Of a DNA stretch of 64,000 nt, positions 26,134-34,554 are shown piece after piece. Both the position numbers and the translations under genes were made by a program. The stretch lies in NCBI GenBank assembly GCA_900095835.1, contig LT608321.1:538373-602372 (forward strand). Reading direction: 5' to 3'. Every line of letters starts with the position of its first letter. Within the stretch, counting starts at the first letter, position 1. The notes below the pieces were generated by a model, which saw nothing but the letters and a program-made list of their open reading frames with translations, was not told the DNA's origin and did no database searches. This DNA is from Ihuprevotella massiliensis. GTDB taxonomy: Bacteria; Bacteroidota; Bacteroidia; Bacteroidales; Bacteroidaceae.

Positions 26134-29100
26134 ATGAGTCATTCATCATCGCTATCTACTTCATTCAACAAACGCTTCTTAGCCATTTGTGCAGTAGCGC
26201 TGGTAACATTACCACATTTTGCAGATGTCATTTCTCCTGCTACAGCCTTAGACATCGCACGTCAATATGTACAAGTCAAGGCTCAAGATAAGCAACGAAT
26301 CAAGACCCTATCCGCTCATCATAACCGCAAGCCCCGCAACTCTAAGCCAGCTCCATATTACCTTTTCAACGACGCAAAAGGTCAAGGCTTTGTATTGGTG
26401 GCAGGCGACAATGCCATGGGTGAGGTATTGGCTTATAGCGACCAGCACAATCTTGACACCACAGCACTCAACCCTGGCACTCGCTATCTCCTCGAAGCCT
26501 ATCAACAGACCTTTACAGCTTTGCAGCATCATGCTCCACAGATGCAGAGAAAGTCTACGACTTCCGCTGCTGCCGACAAAGTGTTGCCCCTGCTCAAGAC
26601 CCAGTGGAACCAAGACTTCCCCTACAATCTGCAACTCGGACCAGACCTGAACAGTCCCTATCCTTATTCAGGCTGTGTCGCCACTGCAGTAGCACAAATC
26701 ATGGCGTTTCACAAATGGCCCGAAAAGGGCGTGGGAAAAGCAGCCTACACCGTGACGCACTATCAAGACCGACTCTCGGCAGACTTCTCAAAATCGCAAT
26801 ACGATTGGCACCTCATGCGCGATGAGTATCGCTCAAAGTCTACACCAGAGCAGCAACAAGCAGTAGCCTTGTTAATGAAAGATGTGGGTATTGCCACCCA
26901 AATGCAATACACCCCTTGGTATAGTGGTACCCTCTCTTGGAATGCTAAAGAGGCGCTCCAAGAGCACTTCCAATATGATGTTGCCATTCTTTCTAAATCA
27001 GCAGAAGGAACACACTTCGCACAGATTGTGCACAAAGAAATCAGCAACGGCTATCCAGTATATTTATCTGGCTTTCAAACAGCTGGTAAAAATGGACATG
27101 CCTGGGTGGCTGATGGATACGACGAAAATGGACTCACCCACATGAACTTCGGATGGGGAGGCTCAGCCGATGGATATTACTCCATCAATGCCATCAATGT
27201 GCAAAATTCCGGAGCAGAGTTTAACGGACAAGCCCTCAGTTTCAGTAAAGGTATGGAAGCCATTTTAATCCATCCGCTCAAGAATGGCACTAGCACCCTA
27301 CCCACGGAGTTTAAAAAGTCATCGCCCAAGCTCACAGGAAACGAAGGTACAGAATTTCGACTCGTGAATGCTCAATCCAAAATTCAACCACAACAACAGC
27401 CCTTGCAGGTATCGCTCCAATACATCTACAATAGTGGTGCGTCCTTTGAGGGAAAAGTCGGTTTGGTCATCTACAGCGAGCAACAGCAAATGGTGAAAGA
27501 CCCTGTTTACAATGCCACAATGCTCAGTTTGCCCAACTCCGGTCTTTACCAAGCTCCCCTGACCTTTAATCTCGATGTCAACCAACTGCCCGACGGTCGC
27601 TACAGCATCGTTCCTATTTGCCAGCCTAGTGCACAAGCCAATTCGACTCAATTCTTCCCCATTCGTAAGATGCCCAATTTGGCCTTAAAAATCGAAGCAG
27701 GCAAAGCCCACATCTTACGCGAATTTTACACCGGTGCGGGTTATGAATGGGATGGAAAGCCCGTCAGTGCTACCCCACTGCGTGCGGGAGAGTCTACAAA
27801 ACTGTTGTGCCCGATCCACATTCTTCAAGCAGCATATAAACGTTCCACATTGAAGTTGTCGTTGCTCAATGCAGACAACGTGGTAGTGTACACCGCACAG
27901 ACTCATCCTGACGAGGTGGAAATGTCAGATTTCCAAACTAGTCAAATTGCGCTTAACATCGACCTCCCTTCTGATTTCACTCCTGGAACTTACAAGGTGA
28001 AGGCGCAAATGCTTTGGGCAAAAGATGCACTGATTCAACAATATGAAGACCTCTGGTTGGACGTGCAGGAAGCGGACAATCACACGACCACGACGCTTGA
28101 GGTGAAGCCTCCATTGCAGACTTCTCAACTCTTGGTGTTGAGAACTGCATTCTTAGACGGATCAGGCGAGGCTTATGCTCAGAACCAGGTTCCAATGAAT
28201 CAGAACTTCACCTTTGCTCTATCTGTAAAAAACAAGAGCAACGCCCCATTTAAGGGCAAGCTCAAATGCTATTTTGAGGAACAAGCCACAGGAGTAAGAA
28301 TTCCACTCGTATCCAACTTCCTCGACAACACCTCCATCAATGGCAACCAGGTTAGACTTCTCCAGTCAGGCTGGCTGAAAAACGACAAACTTACGGTCAA
28401 TAACAACAAGCCTTACACCCTTGTCGTTGTGCAACAACTGGAAAATGGTGACCAAATAGAAGTTCCGTTTTCAGTAGGCATTAGTCGCACTTACTGGTTC
28501 AAAAACTCAATTTATACACCTAAGACATCTGAGACTTACGTGCCACAATCTAAAGAGTTTTTCACCCTAAAACTCCCAACGAAATCAACCTATGTGGTAG
28601 CACCGAGCCCAGAAAATATAGAAGAGAGCAGCCTCAGCACTTCACAATTGAACGATGAAGCGACACATCTACGTGCCATCTTCTACCGAGAAGGCGATTA
28701 CATCATTTCGCTCGCCACGGGACGCATGCTCCAATGGAACGCTACAGAACAAGACTGGAACCAAGTGCTCACCTTCGCTCCCGAAGGACAAAAAGGAAGT
28801 CCTCTCCACTGGGTGCAACAAGATGCTCAAATTCGTCCGCGCGGCACGAACAATTCAGACATCACTCTTGCCACCCCAATGATCGCAGAACGAGTGAACG
28901 ACCTGCCCATCACCCTGGCTCCTCACGGCATGGCTAGTTTTTACACTCCTGTGCAAGGCACCATCATAGGTGCCACAGCTTTCCGCGCCACCATCAACCA
29001 AGATGGACAACTAGAATTGCACAAGATTACTGGTGAAATCCCTGCCAATACAGCCTTCTTGGTAAAAAAAGACTGGGCTCACCACGTGCATTTCCAAATC

Positions 29101-29445
29101 AGTCTTGGCAAGACACCCGTCCCTGCATTTACCACAGAGGAAAATGTGCTCAGCGGCTCTGTCTTCACCCCACAACTTGCAACCTCTGCACTAGTATATG
29201 CACTCTCTGGCGAGGAACAAGCCTTTTACCGCTTAGAGGCTTTGCAACGTCCTTTCCGTGCCTACATCGTACGCTCAACAACGCTAGACTACAACCCCAT
29301 TTTCAAGATTAACCCTACGGTAATCGAGGCAGTCACTCCATTGCCCATTGAGCATGCTCCTCTCTACGAACTCTCTGGACGCCGTATTGCAGATCCTAAG
29401 CCCGGACAAATTTTGATTGTAGGTGGACAAAAGGTGCTGTACTAA
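26134..29445 (+). CDS. Secreted C10 (streptopain-like) cysteine protease, large multidomain
   Basis: 1103 residues. Signal region about 1-30, propeptide with the SpeB-inhibitor-like ATALDIARQYVQ and YYLFNDAKGQGFVLVAGDNAMGEVLAYS (about 37-140), then the C10 peptidase domain. Catalytic Cys181 lies in YPYSGCVATAVAQIMAFHKWP and His322 in GKNGHAWVADGYDENG, followed by MNFGWGGSADGYYSI; the family's active site is complete. About 700 further residues look like several beta-sandwich modules. The tail LYELSGRRIADPKPGQILIVGGQKVLY matches the short ending seen on the protein at 7382. Probable cell-surface or secreted protein degradation. Confidence 0.92.
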   Translation: MSHSSSLSTSFNKRFLAICAVALVTLPHFADVISPATALDIARQYVQVKAQDKQRIKTLSAHHNRKPRNSKPAPYYLFNDAKGQGFVLVAGDNAMGEVLAYSDQHNLDTTALNPGTRYLLEAYQQTFTALQHHAPQMQRKSTTSAAADKVLPLLKTQWNQDFPYNLQLGPDLNSPYPYSGCVATAVAQIMAFHKWPEKGVGKAAYTVTHYQDRLSADFSKSQYDWHLMRDEYRSKSTPEQQQAVALLMKDVGIATQMQYTPWYSGTLSWNAKEALQEHFQYDVAILSKSAEGTHFAQIVHKEISNGYPVYLSGFQTAGKNGHAWVADGYDENGLTHMNFGWGGSADGYYSINAINVQNSGAEFNGQALSFSKGMEAILIHPLKNGTSTLPTEFKKSSPKLTGNEGTEFRLVNAQSKIQPQQQPLQVSLQYIYNSGASFEGKVGLVIYSEQQQMVKDPVYNATMLSLPNSGLYQAPLTFNLDVNQLPDGRYSIVPICQPSAQANSTQFFPIRKMPNLALKIEAGKAHILREFYTGAGYEWDGKPVSATPLRAGESTKLLCPIHILQAAYKRSTLKLSLLNADNVVVYTAQTHPDEVEMSDFQTSQIALNIDLPSDFTPGTYKVKAQMLWAKDALIQQYEDLWLDVQEADNHTTTTLEVKPPLQTSQLLVLRTAFLDGSGEAYAQNQVPMNQNFTFALSVKNKSNAPFKGKLKCYFEEQATGVRIPLVSNFLDNTSINGNQVRLLQSGWLKNDKLTVNNNKPYTLVVVQQLENGDQIEVPFSVGISRTYWFKNSIYTPKTSETYVPQSKEFFTLKLPTKSTYVVAPSPENIEESSLSTSQLNDEATHLRAIFYREGDYIISLATGRMLQWNATEQDWNQVLTFAPEGQKGSPLHWVQQDAQIRPRGTNNSDITLATPMIAERVNDLPITLAPHGMASFYTPVQGTIIGATAFRATINQDGQLELHKITGEIPANTAFLVKKDWAHHVHFQISLGKTPVPAFTTEENVLSGSVFTPQLATSALVYALSGEEQAFYRLEALQRPFRAYIVRSTTLDYNPIFKINPTVIEAVTPLPIEHAPLYELSGRRIADPKPGQILIVGGQKVLY

Positions 29446-29464
29446 GCCTTTTCGTTCCATCACC

Positions 29465-29597
29465 ATCCCACTGGAGAAGAGATAGCACGGAGAGGGAGCC
29501 TAAAAACTCCCACGTTTCTCAAAAAATCTCCCACGAAATTTAGAAAATCTCCCACGTTTTTCAGAAAACGTGGGAGATTTTTTTGTATAACTCCGAC
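29465..29597 (+). repeat. 21-bp phased heptamer array 2 (seven units)
   Basis: Cores start at 29465 (ATCCCAC), 29486 (CACGGAG), 29507, 29528 and 29549 (all CTCCCAC), 29570 (GTGGGAG, inverted) and 29591 (CTCCGAC), always 21 bp apart although orientation changes. The two outermost left units are degenerate. Units 29549 and 29570 form the arms of the terminator described next. The array begins 19 bp after the protease stop codon. Confidence 0.8.
29546..29584 (+). terminator. Terminator of the C10 protease gene, built from two array units
   Basis: Perfect 15-bp stem, 29546-29560 with 29565-29579, loop TCAG, then seven T in total. It lies inside the phased array. Confidence 0.88.
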
Positions 29598-29673
29598 ATC
29601 TTTCCAATACCGTAGTTTCTGACACTTGATCCATTTGCATCCTTTCATAATTCTCTCTTTTATCATTCTCTTC

Positions 29674-29961
29674 CTCGCGCGCGCGTACGTAACAGGAATT
29701 TTGACCTTTTTGCTTTCACAACCTTCACAGATTTCTTTGTAACGCACTATCACACAAACGCTTACAGCCCCCTTTCGGACATTTTTTAAGACTTGGCAAA
29801 AAATCAAGGTATTCAGAACGGAAATCTCTACGTTGAACTTCTCCAAGCGATAAGAGCATCTAAGAAAACTTGTCACATGCAACGACTCGTTTATGTGAAG
29901 GTTGTGAAAGCAAAAATGCAAAGTTGCTAGGGAATGCGCGCGCGTCACGCGTACGCGCGAG
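29674..29961. repeat. 288-bp inverted-repeat element with CG-alternating ends
   Basis: A 23-bp perfect inverted repeat containing TGCTTTCACAACCTTCAC on the left (29707-29729) and its complement on the right (29894-29916), 164 bp apart. Outside it, CTCGCGCG (29674-29681) and CGCGCGAG (29954-29961) are also inverted and sit in alternating CG/CA tracts, rare in this A/T-rich gap. No ORF I trust lies between. It could be a non-autonomous mobile unit or a structured regulatory region. Between 29962 and 30439 I see only a short hairpin (GGTGAACA/TGTTCACC, 30013-30046). Confidence 0.6.
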
Positions 29962-30439
29962 AAACTGTACTCCTTTTGCCACACAATACAGCAGCACCAG
30001 GTGAAAGATATAGGTGAACAAGCACTTTTTGATTTCGCTGTTCACCAGCTCTTAATAATTCGATGTTTTTTTGAACCTTCACCATTGACATCTCTACACT
30101 ACAAAAAGAGCGGTTTCAGTGATTTTCTCCTCAAAAGTTGAGCATTTTTCATTCTTTTAAGTCAGATTTTCTCACTTTCGGTGCTTTGCTACCCATATCT
30201 ATAGAGGGAGTGCAGCTCATGAAGCACGCAAATCATTGCTTGTAGCAACACCCTCCTTGCACACCTCACCCATAATCTGCTATACAAAAACACAAGTTTC
30301 CGTATCCTCCAGCAGTCAAATCGTTAAATTTTCACCTTTCACCGCATTTTTCTTGAAAAAGATTTGGTGCTCTCAAAAGAAACTCGGACATTCGCAGTGT
30401 AACACAACACTATTACACCCAAACACAGGGATAACTCCT

Positions 30440-30457
30440 ATGATTTGGACAAATCAT
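30440..30457. promoter_or_regulatory. Candidate operator for the YtrA-type GntR regulator
   Basis: A perfect palindrome ATGATTTG-GA-CAAATCAT, 16 nt before the start of the ABC ATPase gene. It overlaps a sequence like a -7 box (TATGATTTG), the position expected for a repressor. The regulator gene lies two genes downstream at 32280. Confidence 0.6.
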
Positions 30458-30473
30458 AAAACATAGAATTTCT

Positions 30474-31337
30474 ATGATAACGATACAAAACCTCCACTTC
30501 AACTACGGCAAGTCTGCCTACAAGGTGTTTGAAGACTTCACCTTGAACATCCCCAATGGTAAAATCATTGGACTACTTGGCAGAAATGGTACTGGCAAAT
30601 CTACCCTACTCTATCTCATCTCAGGACTACTCCGTCCCAACCAAGGCATGATGCTCGTAGATGGCTACGTTTCTCAAGACAGACATCCCGAAATGTTGCA
30701 AGACATCATGATTGTCCCCGAAGAAATAGACCTTCCTGCAGTTAGTTTCAAAGACTTTATCCGCACCAATCGTGTGTACTATCCCAACTTCTCAGAAGAG
30801 GTGTTGCACCAAGTGCTTCGCGATTTTGATATTCCCGCAGAATTTAATCTCACTGCGCTCTCTATGGGACAGAAAAAGAAGGTGTTCATGGCTTTTGCCC
30901 TCGCCACTTGCACTAAATATCTGCTCATGGACGAACCCACCAATGGTCTGGACATCCCCTCCAAGATGCAATTCCGCCGAACCCTCGCTTCGCAGATGAA
31001 TGAAAATCGCACCATCATCGTTTCTACCCACCAAGTGCACGATGTGGAACAACTCATTGACCATGTGGTGCTCATCGAAGGCACACACTTACTGGTAGAT
31101 AACTCCACCACCGAATTGAGCAAACTACTACGCTTTGAACAACGCCCTTATGGAGCGCCCCTCGATGACGCACTCTACGTGGAGCCCTCACTCTCAGGTT
31201 CTGCAGTCATCACACCCACTAAAGGCCGTGAAGAAACTCCCATCAATCTGGAGCTACTCTTTAATGCCATCGTGCAATATCCTGACTTGCTTCACCAAGC
31301 AGAAGCAGCGAATAATGGGACTATAGCCTCATTCTAA
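30474..31337 (+). CDS. ABC transporter ATP-binding protein
   Basis: 287 residues. Walker A GRNGTGKST (about 36-44), signature LSMGQKKKV (about 128-136), Walker B YLLMDEPTNGLD (about 148-159) and H-loop STHQVHD are all present. The C-terminal ~70 residues are an extra segment outside the nucleotide-binding fold. It is the first gene of a unit with the permease at 31368 and the GntR-type regulator at 32280, the arrangement of YtrA-controlled ABC systems in other bacteria. Substrate unknown. Confidence 0.92.
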   Translation: MITIQNLHFNYGKSAYKVFEDFTLNIPNGKIIGLLGRNGTGKSTLLYLISGLLRPNQGMMLVDGYVSQDRHPEMLQDIMIVPEEIDLPAVSFKDFIRTNRVYYPNFSEEVLHQVLRDFDIPAEFNLTALSMGQKKKVFMAFALATCTKYLLMDEPTNGLDIPSKMQFRRTLASQMNENRTIIVSTHQVHDVEQLIDHVVLIEGTHLLVDNSTTELSKLLRFEQRPYGAPLDDALYVEPSLSGSAVITPTKGREETPINLELLFNAIVQYPDLLHQAEAANNGTIASF

Positions 31338-31367
31338 TTTTGTTTCACCTCTAAAACATACTCGATT

Positions 31368-32246
31368 ATGGATTTCCACAAAATTAATTTCCAACGTGTT
31401 GGATGGTTATTGCGCCAAAATGTGGTGGAACATTGGAAGACGCACTTGCGTTATTACCTCGGACTCCAAGTTGGCTTTCTCATTGCCCTCCTTCTTTTCA
31501 TCTACAATGTCTTGCAGGTCTTCACCAATGGCTACAATGAAGAGGATACCTACGAAGCATTAGGAATAATGGCGCACAGCATGGCTAGCATAGGCTGCAT
31601 AACCCTCTATGCGGCATTCATCTTTAGTGCTTCAGCTGTATTTTCGCTAAAAATAGAACGCAGCAAAAGGATCGTTCAACTGATGACTCCAGCCACAACG
31701 GCAGAAAAAGTGCTTTCGCGTTTTATTCTCTATAATCTCGGAGCTATTGTGCTTTCCTTTAGTGCACTTCTCTTCACAGACTTAGTAGGTTTTTTTGTGG
31801 TGGAAGCCTTTGATTTAGATTATGTGTGGTTTACCCCCAAGATGCTAGCCAATGTCTGTGACAGTTTGGTGATTCCACCATTTTCCTCAGAAGATTTCCA
31901 ACCTCTGCTAGGTTCATGGAGCTTACGCAGCTTACCCATTTTCTCTATCGTCGTATTATGGAGCTTTTATCTCTGGGGTGGCGCAGTCTTTCGTAAAAAG
32001 TCATTTATTATGACTTCCTTGTTCTGCTTCATCATCTTTGTCATCTTTTCGGCTATCACGACATCTGTGATCGTCTATTATTCCGATATTTATAACTGGT
32101 ATGACAATGAAAGTAAATTGATTGTGAACATCGTGTTTACTACATATTACTTAATTGGCTGGGTATGGCTCGCAGCGAATATCTATTTCGGCTATCGCAT
32201 CCGTAAACGTGCCTCGCTCATGCCTCGCCATTGGGTGGGACAATAA
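31368..32246 (+). CDS. ABC transporter permease subunit
   Basis: 292 residues with about six hydrophobic segments (for example LGLQVGFLIALLLFIYNV, and three in the last 120 residues). No sharp motif is visible; the call rests on topology and on its position 30 nt after the ATPase gene and 33 nt before the regulator. It resembles ABC-2-type membrane partners. A cytoplasmic stretch rich in Lys/Arg follows the last helix. Confidence 0.75.
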   Translation: MDFHKINFQRVGWLLRQNVVEHWKTHLRYYLGLQVGFLIALLLFIYNVLQVFTNGYNEEDTYEALGIMAHSMASIGCITLYAAFIFSASAVFSLKIERSKRIVQLMTPATTAEKVLSRFILYNLGAIVLSFSALLFTDLVGFFVVEAFDLDYVWFTPKMLANVCDSLVIPPFSSEDFQPLLGSWSLRSLPIFSIVVLWSFYLWGGAVFRKKSFIMTSLFCFIIFVIFSAITTSVIVYYSDIYNWYDNESKLIVNIVFTTYYLIGWVWLAANIYFGYRIRKRASLMPRHWVGQ

Positions 32247-32279
32247 TTTCTAGTTTTCTATTTTCTAACATACAACAAA

Positions 32280-32687
32280 ATGAATTTCCGCGACGGACAA
32301 CCCATCTATCTGCAAATTGCAGAACGCTTGATGGACGAAATCCTCGCAGGACAGTACTCCGCCGATGAACGTGTGCCTGGCGTGCGTGACTATAGCGCAC
32401 TACTACAGGTGAATGTAAACACCACGGTTAAGGCTTTCGACGTATTGGTGCAGAAAGGTATTCTCTACAACAAACGCGGCTTAGGCTCCTTTGTTAGTCC
32501 AGATGCAATACAAATCATTAGTGATTTACGACAAGATGATTTGCTCAACCAATTACTCCCTGATTTGGCGCACCAAATGCAACACCTCGGAATTCCTATC
32601 AGTAAGGTGGTCGAACGCTTGCAACAACTGATTTCTCAACGACAAGAGGGGCAGAACAGTATGGCGCAAACAACAAGCATTGTTTAG
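32280..32687 (+). CDS. GntR-family regulator, YtrA subfamily
   Basis: 135 residues. Winged helix at about 8-75 with the GntR order PIYLQIAERLMDEILAGQY, RVPGVRDYSALLQVNVNTTVKAFDVLVQKGILYNKRGLGSFV. The C-terminal ~50 residues are a short helical dimerisation tail, which defines the YtrA type and replaces the larger effector domains of other GntR proteins. It probably represses its own operon through the palindrome at 30440-30457; this is inference. Confidence 0.92.
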   Translation: MNFRDGQPIYLQIAERLMDEILAGQYSADERVPGVRDYSALLQVNVNTTVKAFDVLVQKGILYNKRGLGSFVSPDAIQIISDLRQDDLLNQLLPDLAHQMQHLGIPISKVVERLQQLISQRQEGQNSMAQTTSIV

Positions 32688-32768
32688 GCATTTCGATACT
32701 ATCCTCGTAAGATTTCTCCAACACAAACTAACTATTCAACACAATAACTCATCCTAACGCTTCATCCT

Positions 32769-33599
32769 ATGAAACGAATGATATTCACTCTCACTCTCGG
32801 TCTTTTGACCGCCGTAACTTTCGCTTCGTGTCGACGTATGGCATACCATCTACAATCGATAGATTTGAAATCATCTTCCACCTCGTCTGCTCAAAGAGGA
32901 GGAACTCGTACCGTAGGTCGCTTGCCTCACTTCGATGGCGTGACCGTGAGCAATGGCATCACGCTGAAATATGTGGCAGAAGGCACACCCAGCATCACAG
33001 TAACAACAAGTAACATCTCCCCTTCAGACGTGATGGTGCACGTGGACGATGACGAATTGAAGATCAACTATTCCAGCGCAATTCAGGTGGCAAACGAGAA
33101 AACCGTGGTCACTATCACGGGCTATGCCATCAAAGACTTTGAGCTCGACAATGGCGGTATGATAGACATCGCTCAACCGCTCAATGTGGGTGGCAAACTT
33201 AGTTTTGAACTCAACAATGGCGGCACAATCAAATTGGTGAGTGCTAAGGCATCGGAATTGGATGTGGAAGTGAACAACGGTGGTACATTCCAAATCGGAA
33301 ATGTGGAAGTGGCCAAGTTGGAAATGGACGTGAATAATGGTGGCAACATCAACGTGAACGGTGCTACAGTGAGCGAATCTGATGCCGAAGTGTCGAATGG
33401 CGGTGATATTGCACTGGTGGGCACTGCCAATGTGAGTAAATATCAAATCAACAATGGCGGAAAGATTCAAGCAGAACGTTTGAAGAGCAAACGCGCTGCT
33501 GTGGAAATCTACAATGGCGGTACGCTCCACTTCAACGCACAAAGTGTGTTCAAACAAGCAGTGATGAACGGCGGTCAGGCTCAAAATCATTTCAAATAA
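32769..33599 (+). CDS. Head-GIN domain (DUF2807) lipoprotein with NGG ladder
   Basis: 276 residues. Lipobox FASC gives Cys20 as acylation site. Residues about 50-275 form the head-GIN/DUF2807 beta-helix: FDGVTVSNGITLKYVAEG then eight turns each ending in NGG (LDNGGMI, LNNGGTI, VNNGGTF, VNNGGNI, VSNGGDI, INNGGKI, YNGGTL, MNGGQA) at roughly 14-20-residue spacing. Members often sit beside stress-responsive regulators and transporters in Bacteroidota; function is not known. Located between the GntR operon and the efflux genes. Confidence 0.88.
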   Translation: MKRMIFTLTLGLLTAVTFASCRRMAYHLQSIDLKSSSTSSAQRGGTRTVGRLPHFDGVTVSNGITLKYVAEGTPSITVTTSNISPSDVMVHVDDDELKINYSSAIQVANEKTVVTITGYAIKDFELDNGGMIDIAQPLNVGGKLSFELNNGGTIKLVSAKASELDVEVNNGGTFQIGNVEVAKLEMDVNNGGNINVNGATVSESDAEVSNGGDIALVGTANVSKYQINNGGKIQAERLKSKRAAVEIYNGGTLHFNAQSVFKQAVMNGGQAQNHFK

Positions 33600-33660
33600 A
33601 CCCAAAGGCTGTTGTAAAAGACAACACCAGACAACACCTTATTCTATTTCTTTTGCTCTG

Positions 33661-33696
33661 GACACCTCATTGCCCACCGCACGGCACTGAGGTGTC
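33661..33696 (+). terminator. Hairpin after the head-GIN gene
   Basis: 9-bp stem GACACCTCA (33661-33669)/TGAGGTGTC (33688-33696) with an 18-nt loop and no clear T run; weak terminator or attenuation structure. Confidence 0.35.
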
Positions 33697-33771
33697 TAAG
33701 TATTAGTATACCATTCAGCTTCGTGCATTAGACAGTCACACTTCACAACCATTCTACAAAAGTTCTACTTT

Positions 33772-34482
33772 ATGATTCACATCGAAAATCTACACAAGAC
33801 TTACTATGCTGCTCAGCCATTGCACGTGCTAAAAGGCATAAACCTCGATATAGATGAGGGTGACTTCGTGAGCATCATGGGAAGTTCTGGTTCGGGGAAA
33901 TCTACCCTACTCAATATTCTCGGTATTCTCGACACCTATGATGAGGGCAACTACTACATCGGTGGAACGCTCATTAAAAATCTCTCAGAAAACAAAGCAG
34001 CCGACTATAGAAATCGTATGATTGGCTTTATCTTCCAATCATTCAATCTCATCAATTATAAGACGGCACTTGAAAACGTGGCACTTCCGCTTTACTACCA
34101 AGGGGTATCGCGCAAAAAGCGAAACCTGATTGCGATGGAACACCTCGATCGTTTGGGACTCAAAGATTGGGCACATCATTTGCCCAACGAATTGTCGGGT
34201 GGACAGAAACAGCGTGTGGCGATAGCACGTAGCATCATCACTAATCCGCAGATTCTGTTGGCAGACGAACCCACTGGAGCCTTGGACTCCACGACCTCGG
34301 GTGAGGTGATGCAATTACTCACCGATCTCAATGCTGAAGGACGCACCATCATTGTGGTGACCCATGAAAGTGGTGTGGCTTACCGCACAAAACGCATCAT
34401 TCATCTTTCAGATGGCGTGATTGGACGCATCGAAGAAAATGATCCCAATGCGCTGCAACCTTTTGGAGATTTGATGAAATAG
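33772..34482 (+). CDS. MacB/LolD-type ABC ATPase
   Basis: 236 residues. Walker A GSSGSGKST (about 38-46), Q-loop IFQSFNLI, signature LSGGQKQRVAIARS (about 142-155), Walker B ILLADEPTGALD. The family's typical sequence places it with tripartite or lipoprotein-type exporters. It is followed by two FtsX-type permeases, a MacA-like adaptor and a TolC-like channel, all on the plus strand, so together they should form one efflux machine. Confidence 0.93.
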   Translation: MIHIENLHKTYYAAQPLHVLKGINLDIDEGDFVSIMGSSGSGKSTLLNILGILDTYDEGNYYIGGTLIKNLSENKAADYRNRMIGFIFQSFNLINYKTALENVALPLYYQGVSRKKRNLIAMEHLDRLGLKDWAHHLPNELSGGQKQRVAIARSIITNPQILLADEPTGALDSTTSGEVMQLLTDLNAEGRTIIVVTHESGVAYRTKRIIHLSDGVIGRIEENDPNALQPFGDLMK

Positions 34483-34554
34483 TCTCATCTCCCAACCCTA
34501 TGACTATTTTCAAGAAAGTTTGCTTTTCTTGTCACTCCTATAACGTAGCGAACT

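Noticed and set aside
29460-29984. 174-codon minus-strand ORF across the protease downstream region
   Set aside because: It runs through the terminator, the phased array and the inverted-repeat element, has no recognisable domain, and low-complexity composition.
29962-30439. Candidate replication origin in the long A/T-rich gap
   Set aside because: I found no cluster of DnaA-box-like sequences and no dnaA/dnaN-type neighbours.
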